Shown: piece after piece, positions 6,365-15,419 of the stretch | How the letters are laid out: each line of letters opens with the position of its first letter | Position numbering within the stretch: the first letter of the stretch is position 1 | NCBI GenBank assembly: GCA_021809565.1 | Contig: JAJZKG010000010.1 | Coordinates: 1 to 16,532 of the forward strand | Length of the DNA: 16,532 bases | Source of the DNA: a bacterium | GTDB taxonomy: Bacteria > Patescibacteria > Dojkabacteria > JAKAPS01 > JAJZLI01 | Reading direction: 5' to 3' | Program-made: the position numbers and the translations under genes | Notes under the pieces: generated by a model | Database searches by the model: none | The model's input: only the letters and a program-made list of their open reading frames with translations | Told to the model about the DNA's origin: nothing

Positions 6365-7357
6365 TTACTCTACATAAGGGAAATATAAATAAAAAATAGA
6401 TCCTTTATTTTCAGTAGACTCTGCTTTTATATGCCCTCCAATTTTTTCTATCCCTATTTTAGATATATATAAACCTAAACCAATACCGTTATAATTATAA
6501 TTAAGCATGTCTGTTTTCCTTGTGAAGGGTGTGAATAAATCTTCCTCATTAAGATTTGAAAAACCTATTCCTGTATCAGATATTTTAATAACATAGAATT
6601 TATCTTCTTTGTAAAAAGATATTGATATGATACCATCTTTTTTATTGAATTTCACAGCATTTGATACCACATTTGAGATAATAGTCTCCAGTATACTCTT
6701 ATTGGTTTTTATTATCTTTAGATTCGAATCAAAAGAGTATCCTATCGCAATATTATTTAAATGATTCTCTTTATCTACAATGTTTTTTACTAATTCTTCG
6801 ATATTTATAGATTCAATAGTCATATCTTGTGAACTAGCCTGAAAAAAAATCAAACTAAGTATTTCTTCAATTATTTGATTTAAATCACTAGCACTTTTTG
6901 ATATTCTATCTACAATCTTTTTATCCTCCAAAGATAAGTTATTATTATCCTTTAATATATCTATATATCCAGAGAGTGATGATACTGGAGTCCTAAGATT
7001 GTGAGATACAAGATAGATAAAATCATCTTTCATTCTATCTACTTTATATGACTCATTTTGGAGCTTTACATAATCCGTTCTTAGTTTATTTAAAGCAGCA
7101 TTTAAATTTACAAACTCTGGATTTTTAAAATCTGGGGTAAAATTTATATTACCACTTTTTATAGCTTCACTAATTTCTTTAACTTTAAATATATCAGATA
7201 TATAATTTCTAAATAGAAACAACAGGCATAGAAAAAAAGATAAAATTAACAATAAAAGTAACCAAGACAATAAAGTCAATCCAAAAATAACAAAATTAAA
7301 TACAACAAAAACTACAAACAGTAATAAAACTATGTATAGCCTATTTCTTATTGTCAT
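6365..7357 (-). CDS. Membrane sensor histidine kinase (orphan)
   Basis: This 330-residue protein is a two-component sensor kinase. Two closely spaced hydrophobic segments (about residues 7-28 and 30-49) leave almost no extracytoplasmic loop, so it probably senses something in the membrane or cytoplasm. A linker of about 60 residues is followed by the HisKA region with VSHNLRTPVSSLSGY, where His119 is the phosphorylation site. The ATPase domain has an N box with Asn229 and Asn233, a G1 box DTGIG (261-265) and a G2 box GIGLGL (291-296). All catalytic elements look intact. No response regulator gene is in the window, so the partner is unknown. It starts 4 bases after the stop of the 61-residue protein and lacks a ribosome binding site, so it is probably translated by coupling. 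Confidence 0.92.
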   Translation of the reverse strand: MTIRNRLYIVLLLFVVFVVFNFVIFGLTLLSWLLLLLILSFFLCLLFLFRNYISDIFKVKEISEAIKSGNINFTPDFKNPEFVNLNAALNKLRTDYVKLQNESYKVDRMKDDFIYLVSHNLRTPVSSLSGYIDILKDNNNLSLEDKKIVDRISKSASDLNQIIEEILSLIFFQASSQDMTIESINIEELVKNIVDKENHLNNIAIGYSFDSNLKIIKTNKSILETIISNVVSNAVKFNKKDGIISISFYKEDKFYVIKISDTGIGFSNLNEEDLFTPFTRKTDMLNYNYNGIGLGLYISKIGIEKIGGHIKAESTENKGSIFYLYFPYVE

Positions 7358-7361
7358 AATT

Positions 7362-7547
7362 TTAGCCTAAAAATGTGCTTCCATTCTTTGCATCTAAAGA
7401 TAACACTAACAGAACTATGGCAATTAAGATGTAATCACTAGGTTTAAAGAGTAATCTCATGCTAGGAGCAAAGAACCCTAAAGCTCCAAGTAATATTGCT
7501 AAAATACCTAAATAAAATAGTACTTTTTGAAAAGTTTTTGATTTCAT
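7362..7547 (-). CDS. Small two-helix membrane protein upstream of the histidine kinase
   Basis: I do not recognise this 61-residue protein. It begins MKSKTFQKVLFYLG and has two hydrophobic stretches, about residues 8-27 and 37-51, with a short loop containing FAPSMRLLFKPSDY. An open frame extends to a GTG at 7556, but that GTG lies inside the Shine-Dalgarno, so the ATG at 7547 is the real start. Its ribosome binding site is the strongest in the window. The gene sits 42 bases downstream of ppa and 4 bases upstream of the kinase. It is probably co-expressed with the kinase and might be a membrane partner or input for it; that is inference from position only. Confidence 0.75.
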   Translation of the reverse strand: MKSKTFQKVLFYLGILAILLGALGFFAPSMRLLFKPSDYILIAIVLLVLSLDAKNGSTFLG

Positions 7548-7550
7548 AAA

Positions 7551-7563
7551 GATCACCTCCTTT
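7551..7563 (-). promoter_or_regulatory. Near full-length Shine-Dalgarno
   Basis: The minus strand reads AAAGGAGGTGATC, complementary to almost the whole 16S anti-Shine-Dalgarno tail. The GGAGG core is 8 bases before the ATG at 7547. It decides the start of the 61-residue gene and excludes the GTG at 7556. Confidence 0.85.
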
Positions 7564-7589
7564 GTTTTGTATATAACAAAAATAAATAA

Positions 7590-8126
7590 CTATTTAAATT
7601 TTACTTTATACTCTTCTATTGTATCTTTTACAAAATCTTGAGCAACCTTCTTATTTTCCCATCCTTCCACTTTAGTATACTTATCTTTCATTAGATTTTT
7701 ATAATTTTCAAAAAAGAATTCTATTTCCTTTAATTTATGTCCATGTAGATCAGATAATTCATTAACATGATTATAATGAGGATCATCTGCAGGAACACCA
7801 AAAATTTTATGATCTAATTCACCAGTATCATCCATTTTCATCATACCTAAAATTTTAACATTGATTACTACCCCAGGAAATGTTGGTTGAGATGATAAAC
7901 ACATTATATCCATTGGATCATTATCATATTTGTTCCAAGTTTGAGGTATTAATCCATATTCAATAGGATAAGGTAATGGAGCATATGTAGCCCTATCTAA
8001 CATTAAAACCCCATATTTCTTGTTGAATTCAATCTTGCCATGATACCCACGAGGATTTTCAACAATCATATATACTGTTTCTGGAAAATTGTCGCTTGTT
8101 GGTAATTCATGAAAAATATTAGACAT
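7590..8126 (-). CDS. ppa: Inorganic pyrophosphatase (soluble, family I)
   Basis: This enzyme hydrolyses pyrophosphate to phosphate in the cytoplasm, pulling nucleic-acid and aminoacyl-tRNA synthesis forward. The 178-residue length is typical of the bacterial family I enzyme. The metal-binding signature DNDPMD is intact (about residues 68-73). Other family features are IVENPRGYHGKIEFNKK near the N-terminus, the YPIEYGLIP segment, and DDPHYNHV with conserved acidic residues. The gene is the first of a minus-strand group with the 61-residue protein and the kinase. It is divergent from the 8277-9029 gene across 150 bases of AT-rich sequence. I could not find a convincing promoter or ribosome binding site for it. 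Confidence 0.97.
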   Translation of the reverse strand: MSNIFHELPTSDNFPETVYMIVENPRGYHGKIEFNKKYGVLMLDRATYAPLPYPIEYGLIPQTWNKYDNDPMDIMCLSSQPTFPGVVINVKILGMMKMDDTGELDHKIFGVPADDPHYNHVNELSDLHGHKLKEIEFFFENYKNLMKDKYTKVEGWENKKVAQDFVKDTIEEYKVKFK

Positions 8127-8260
8127 AATAAATTTTTGATAAAATAATCTTAGACCTTAAATCCTAACAAAGATTATTAATCATTTTCAAAAAAAATACA
8201 ATAATATAGATAAAATCTATTGAAGAGATGGAATACTAAGAAATAAATCTGTAATCATGT

Positions 8261-8266
8261 TACAAT
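8261..8266 (+). promoter_or_regulatory. Possible -10 element of the 8277 gene
   Basis: TACAAT ends 10 bases before the ATG at 8277, implying a leader of only a few bases. The -35 region is poor. The hexamer overlaps an imperfect dyad, GTAA-N5-TTAC, at 8251-8263, similar in its half-sites to the tandem units before the paralogous gene at 14533. Confidence 0.35.
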
Positions 8267-8273
8267 TTTTTAG

Positions 8274-9029
<756 letters not shown>

Positions 9030-9046
9030 AGATATGTGTTACTTCC

Positions 9047-9322
9047 CTATGTAAAATTAACAAATACCTTCGCCTGGTTATTTGTGAATACTAAAATACC
9101 ATTATCAATAGTAATTATTTTCTCTTCTTTTAATTCTTTTTCAAGATATTTAATTTTTCCAGGGACTAATATAGATACAAAATTAATATGATTTTTTAGT
9201 ATATCAAAATTACCTATTTGACTTTTTGCAGAAAAATGAGACACTTCACCATCAAATAGTTGTCCTTTTAAAGATAATATTTTTAAATTAAAATATTCTT
9301 TGTATCCTGATACTTTGTCCAT
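9047..9322 (-). CDS. atpC: ATP synthase epsilon subunit, short form
   Basis: Epsilon belongs to the central stalk and links gamma to the c ring. The 91 residues fit the N-terminal beta-sandwich only: LKILSLKGQLFDGEVSHFSA, then IGNFDILKNHINFVSILVPG, and a beta hairpin IITIDNGILVFTNNQAKVFV near the end. The usual C-terminal two-helix domain, which in many bacteria inhibits ATP hydrolysis (full length about 130-140 residues), is absent, and the stop follows directly. The identity rests on these segments plus its place right after atpD, 3 bases downstream. Either it is a naturally tailless epsilon or the regulatory domain has been lost. Confidence 0.85.
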   Translation of the reverse strand: MDKVSGYKEYFNLKILSLKGQLFDGEVSHFSAKSQIGNFDILKNHINFVSILVPGKIKYLEKELKEEKIITIDNGILVFTNNQAKVFVNFT

Positions 9323-9325
9323 ATT

Positions 9326-11558
<2,233 letters not shown>

Positions 11559-11562
<4 letters not shown>

Positions 11563-12959
11563 GATAGTAAAAATTTCATTAATTCTTGGTTTTCAACATC
11601 TTCCTCCTTAAAATCAGATATATTTCTCAATTTTTTAACATTTCTTTTCATTTTATATACATCTTCAGCCTTTATATCCATATAATGTGAAAGTACAACC
11701 GTAATTAGAACTTTTTGTTCAAACAAAGTGTATGATTCCCCAATATTTTGATTAAATAAAATGTTGATTTTTTCTCCTCTATCCAAATCTGCTAGAACAG
11801 AAGGTGGCATATTTACTCCGAAATGAGAGAACTTATATGCTTGGTCATATTTAATTAGAGCTATATTTAGTTTTTCTGATATAGACTGCATAAATATCTC
11901 TTGTACCCTTTTCCCTATTCTAGAAACTGATATCCCAGTATTAATTGCAGGACGTATCCCTTTTAAAAACAGTTCTCTATCAAAAAAAAGTTGTCCATCT
12001 GTGATAGATATAACATTAGTAGGAATATACCCAGTAAAATCATTATTTTGAACGGATATTATTGGTAAAGCAGTTAAAGATCCTTCATTATTCTTCACTC
12101 TACCTGCTCTCTCAAGAAGTCTAGAGTGTAGAGAAAAAACATCAGCAGGATAAGAATCTTTACCAGGAAAAACACCTTCTATTAGAGATATTTCCCTGTA
12201 TGATTTAGCATGTTCTGTAAGATCGTCATAAACAATTATGACATCCTTACCCATACTCCACAAAGCCTCACCAATGGAACAACCTGCAAATGGAGATAAA
12301 TAAGACTCTACTGGCAATAATTCTGCTTTAGCAACCAATACAACAGAAAACTCCAGTGTTCCACTCTCCTCAAGTGATGTAATAATACTGGATACCTGAT
12401 CATTTGTTTTACCTATTAGTACATAAACAATAATTGATTTATCTTTTTGATTACGAATAAGATCAATAAGAAAGGTTGTTTTTCCAGTCTTATTATCTCC
12501 AAGAATAACTTCTCTTTGACCAAAAGCTAATGGAAATAAGGTGTCCACAACAATATTCCCTGTTTCTATTTGTTTTTGTATATCATCCCTCTGTATTATT
12601 GAAGGAGCCTCTCTAAACATATCTAAATCTTTCGTATCCAATATCTTTCCCTTGCCATCTAATGGTTCTCCAAAAACATTTATTACTCTTCCTAAAGTAT
12701 TCAAACCAAATGATACAGTAAGGGTATCCTTCAAAACTAAAGCCATTTGTCCAGGAATAATACCTCTATCCTCAATAAGTACAATTTTCGATATGTCATC
12801 CTTAATTTCATTGACAAAACCACGTGAATCAGATTCAAATAATATTTGACTTCCAGTTTTTAAATTTCTAAAACCTCTAACTTCACAAAATATTGAGTTA
12901 ACAGCAATAACTTCACCAACTGCAACACCATTTTTTAGATTATCTTTAAAACTAATCAT
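11559..12959 (-). CDS. atpA: ATP synthase alpha subunit, short N-terminus
   Basis: Alpha forms the F1 hexamer with beta and supplies the arginine finger. The 466-residue product has Walker A GDNKTGKT (154-161), Walker B IIVYDD (241-246), PGKDSYPADVFSLHSRLLER (265-284) and SVSRIG with the finger Arg347. It begins almost directly in the first beta-barrel strand (VAVGEVIAVNSIFCEVRG). The roughly 25-residue N-terminal helix that docks onto delta in well-studied enzymes is therefore missing or reduced, and the total length is below the usual 500 or so. The ATG at 12959 overlaps the end of atpH by 8 bases. The stop is TGA, sharing bases with the atpG ATG, which shows that TGA is a stop here. Confidence 0.95.
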
Positions 12960-13542
12960 TTGCTTGTATCTTTATATTGGTATCTACTGATACTAAATCA
13001 CTTTGTATATTTGAATTTTTAGGTAGTGTATCCGTTGAATTTGAGTCTTGTAGATTTTTATCCTTTGGATCTATAATTTCAATTATTTTATCCAGATTTT
13101 GATTAAGTACATTAGAATATGAGAAATCAAAATATGAAAAGGAGGTCTTTAATACTACACCGCCTCCTATGTGAGAATCTATTTTATATGCAAGAATTAT
13201 ATTTCCTTGAATCTTTTCCCTGAAAAAGTTATACAATTTATTCTTGAAATCATCTGTGGCTTCTTGTGATAGTATTATATATAGCTTTTTAGTATTCTTT
13301 TTAAAGTCTATTAAAGCAATTTGAAATTTATTAAGTTCTTCTACATCATCTATTACATTACCATAAATAGTAGAAAGCAAGTTAGATAAATAATTATTAA
13401 TAGCAAAGTCTCCTTTAAAATTTACATCTACTCTTCTTTGTATATCTCTGAATTCTATAAATTTTATATACAGACCAAGTGACCTTATACACGTATTAAG
13501 ATATTCTATGTCTCTAATTTTTGCAGATAAATTATAATCCAT
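12952..13542 (-). CDS. atpH: ATP synthase delta subunit
   Basis: Delta sits on top of F1 and ties it to the b stalk. The 196-residue product is divergent. The recognisable part is YKIDSHIGGGVVLKTSFSYF (about 119-138) followed by a helix, which matches the conserved 'd..liGG..l......D.S' region near the end of bacterial delta. The N-terminal half is helical. A polar tail of about 35 residues rich in Asp, Ser and Asn extends past the usual end. It overlaps atpF by 11 bases and atpA by 8, so the three are translated as a unit. Identity depends on both the motif and the position between atpF and atpA. Confidence 0.8.
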   Translation of the reverse strand: MDYNLSAKIRDIEYLNTCIRSLGLYIKFIEFRDIQRRVDVNFKGDFAINNYLSNLLSTIYGNVIDDVEELNKFQIALIDFKKNTKKLYIILSQEATDDFKNKLYNFFREKIQGNIILAYKIDSHIGGGVVLKTSFSYFDFSYSNVLNQNLDKIIEIIDPKDKNLQDSNSTDTLPKNSNIQSDLVSVDTNIKIQAND

Positions 13543-14392
13543 ACCTTATTTCGTCTATATGTTTTTCTAAAATATCAAAAATGTAATCTTCTTGATCTTC
13601 CAAAGATACAGTGATATTTAAAACTTCTTTTATAACATTAACAATTACTAATGCAGAATCTTTTCTTATTGAGTTAATAAAGTCTTCTCTCAGTTTTTTA
13701 GCATCCTCATTTAGTTGATCAGAAAAAACACTTACCTTCTCTTTTTCCTGATTTGCAACATCGTCTAATATCTTTGTAGTTTTAGACCCAATCTCCTGAA
13801 GATAATTATTATATATTTCCATATTCATTTTGGAAAATGAGTCTATACTTTGATTAATTTTATTCAAAACCTCCTCTATGGTTTTTGAAATCTCTGCCTG
13901 AGAGCCTGAAAGCATCGTCTGATAAGCACTTTCAAAACTCTGCACTTGTGCTTCTAAATTTCTATTTATATCTTGCAGACCTGAAACGAGAACATTTGAA
14001 GAATCAGACATAGCTGATTCTTGAGTAGAAAGATTTTTTTCTATTTCAGCGATTTTTCTGTTATATATATCTGTAAGCCTATTTTTGAAATCCTCTTCTA
14101 TATTTTTATATAACTCTTGTATTCCAGATGATCCATTATTCACATCATTAATAACTACAGTAGTACTGTTCTCTAATCCACTAACAGTTTTATTTACATC
14201 TTTATTGTCTATATTTGCAGATTTGAGTATAACCTTTGAATCTAGTCCTTTAGTGTCAGTCGTATTTTTATCCTGATGTCCAGCATCCAGATGCACAGCA
14301 TCCAGATGCACAGGTTTAGAACGCATCAGATAGAGAATAAGAAACAAGAACAGTATTAGTAAAATTATTACAACAATAGCAATAAGTAACAT
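13532..14392 (-). CDS. atpF: ATP synthase b subunit, unusually long
   Basis: This is the peripheral-stalk b subunit by position and architecture. A hydrophobic helix (residues 2-22) with a basic end is followed by a polar stretch containing a short HLDAV/HLDAG repeat. A long helical region, about residues 90-250, rich in Glu, Lys, Gln and Ser, looks like coiled coil. The end contains ALVIVNVIKEVLNITVSLED, reminiscent of the delta-binding end of b. At 286 residues it is well above the usual 155-170, the excess being in the linker and coiled coil. It is the first gene of the operon: the a and c genes that normally precede it are absent, and the next gene upstream is divergent. A generic membrane-anchored coiled-coil protein is the alternative. 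Confidence 0.72.
   Translation of the reverse strand: MLLIAIVVIILLILFLFLILYLMRSKPVHLDAVHLDAGHQDKNTTDTKGLDSKVILKSANIDNKDVNKTVSGLENSTTVVINDVNNGSSGIQELYKNIEEDFKNRLTDIYNRKIAEIEKNLSTQESAMSDSSNVLVSGLQDINRNLEAQVQSFESAYQTMLSGSQAEISKTIEEVLNKINQSIDSFSKMNMEIYNNYLQEIGSKTTKILDDVANQEKEKVSVFSDQLNEDAKKLREDFINSIRKDSALVIVNVIKEVLNITVSLEDQEDYIFDILEKHIDEIRYGL
14281..14310 (-). repeat. Tandem 15-bp repeat inside atpF
   Basis: Two exact adjacent copies of a 15-bp unit lie in frame in the linker just after the membrane helix and encode the repeated His-Leu-Asp-Ala motif. The unit is one multiple of five codons, so copy-number change would lengthen the linker without breaking the frame. Confidence 0.8.
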
Positions 14393-14398
14393 AGTATT

Positions 14399-14427
14399 AA
14401 TTTAGCAACTTTATAAGTTTTTTACAA
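14399..14427 (-). promoter_or_regulatory. Possible promoter of the ATP synthase operon
   Basis: On the minus strand TTGTAA (14427-14422) and TAAATT (14404-14399) are 17 bases apart, each 4 of 6 to consensus. The -10 ends 6 bases before the atpF ATG at 14392, implying a leaderless mRNA. The match is moderate. Confidence 0.45.
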
Positions 14428-14450
14428 ATTGTAATAGATGACATAAATAT

Positions 14451-14492
14451 GTGTAACTTATTACGTGTAATTTATTACGTGTAATTTATAAT
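14451..14492. repeat. Three tandem 14-bp units with internal dyad symmetry
   Basis: Units at 14451-14464, 14465-14478 and 14479-14492 read GTGTAACTTATTAC, GTGTAATTTATTAC and GTGTAATTTATAAT. The middle unit contains a perfect inverted repeat, GTAAT-TT-ATTAC; the other two are near copies. The array ends exactly where the -35 of the 14533 gene begins and lies 24 bases upstream of the atpF -35. That is a good position for an operator controlling both divergent transcripts. No regulator gene is nearby. Confidence 0.7.
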
Positions 14493-14521
14493 TTGACTAT
14501 TCATATTATTTTATATACATT
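14493..14521 (+). promoter_or_regulatory. Promoter of the 14533 gene
   Basis: TTGACT (14493-14498, 5 of 6) is followed after 17 bases by TACATT (14516-14521, 4 of 6). The start would be near 14528, giving a leader of about 5 bases before the ATG at 14533. The tandem dyads abut its -35. Confidence 0.5.
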
Positions 14522-14532
14522 TAAAAGTATCT

Positions 14533-15369
14533 ATGAGCATTAAATTTGTTTATAAATCATTACTCTTATTATCCTTGTTTTCATTATTTTTGTTTGTTCC
14601 CATTAAAAATATAAAAGCAACAAGTATAGGGGGAATAGCTCAAAACTATATAGCATTAACCAATGGGATGCAAACTGGAGAAATAGTATCACTTATATCG
14701 AGAAATACTTTTGCAGAATCTGGATTTGCAGGAGTATATCCATCAGCAAAGGCAAATGATCCCAATGTTTTTGGTATAGTTGATTTTAATAGTACTGTCA
14801 CTACTGGAATAACAGCCCCAAACATGATACCTATTATTCAGTCAGGAACAATAAATGTATATGTATCTAATTTAAATGGAAAGATAACAAAAGGTGACCT
14901 TGTAACTTCATCCATAGTTCCTGGAGTAGGTGAAAAAAATACTAATACAGGTATGGTAATAGGTGTAGCTAATGCATCATTCTCAAAAAATAATATTTTA
15001 AAGACAGAAACTATAAATGTTAAAGGAAAAAAAACCACAATAAGTATAGAAAAAATTCCAGTACTTTTAAGTTTTCAGGAATATTATAATAATAATGCGT
15101 TGCAAAGCCAATTCAATGGATTCCTTCCGAACTTCATAAAAAAAGGAGTTTCATTTGTAAATATAATAATAGCTATTATTATAGTATTAATGGGTTTTGT
15201 AATTTTTCTCATTGGGACATTATCATCATTGAGACAATTAATGGGAGCAATGATAAGAAACCCTACTTCAAAAAGATTAGCAATAAATAGCGCAATTATA
15301 GTTATTTTTATATTACTTATAATTTTTATACTCACAATTGTTATGGGTTACGCATTCCTAGTCATATAA
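14533..15369 (+). CDS. Exported protein with beta module and c-subunit-like membrane hairpin (paralog B)
   Basis: The 278-residue product has a signal helix (about residues 8-23) and an extracytoplasmic region with INVYVSNLNGKITKGDLVTS, then PGVGEK and MVIGVANASF (about 107-150). This matches the block in the 8277 gene and resembles an 'NG.I..GD.lt.S..PG' beta module of exported and tail-fibre-like proteins. Two C-terminal helices (about 208-232 and 249-278) flank a loop with Arg242-Asn243-Pro244, preceded by LRQLMGAMI, much like 'LEGIARQP' of ATP synthase c. Topology also matches c: outside, in, loop inside, out. No acidic residue lies in the second helix, so it is not a working proton carrier. 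It is divergent from atpF and shares its control region. Function unknown; a c-ring-related accessory role is inference. Confidence 0.75.
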   Translation: MSIKFVYKSLLLLSLFSLFLFVPIKNIKATSIGGIAQNYIALTNGMQTGEIVSLISRNTFAESGFAGVYPSAKANDPNVFGIVDFNSTVTTGITAPNMIPIIQSGTINVYVSNLNGKITKGDLVTSSIVPGVGEKNTNTGMVIGVANASFSKNNILKTETINVKGKKTTISIEKIPVLLSFQEYYNNNALQSQFNGFLPNFIKKGVSFVNIIIAIIIVLMGFVIFLIGTLSSLRQLMGAMIRNPTSKRLAINSAIIVIFILLIIFILTIVMGYAFLVI

Positions 15370-15382
15370 AATTTAGAACTCA

Positions 15383-15411
15383 TTGACAAACATTTATAAA
15401 TACTATAGATT
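15383..15411 (+). promoter_or_regulatory. Promoter of the surface-protein gene, leaderless
   Basis: A perfect TTGACA (15383-15388) and TAGATT (15406-15411) are 17 bases apart. The -10 ends 8 bases before the ATG at 15420, so the mRNA should begin at or beside the start codon. Confidence 0.65.
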
Positions 15412-15419
15412 ATTACCAA

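Noticed and set aside
7548..7556. GTG start for the 61-residue gene
   Set aside because: The GTG is part of the Shine-Dalgarno itself; the ATG at 7547 has ideal spacing from it.
12541..12849. 102-codon plus-strand open frame
   Set aside because: It is an antisense shadow of atpA with no start signals or family resemblance.
14451..14492. CRISPR array
   Set aside because: The units are 14 bp, directly adjacent and without spacers; a tandem operator-like repeat fits better.
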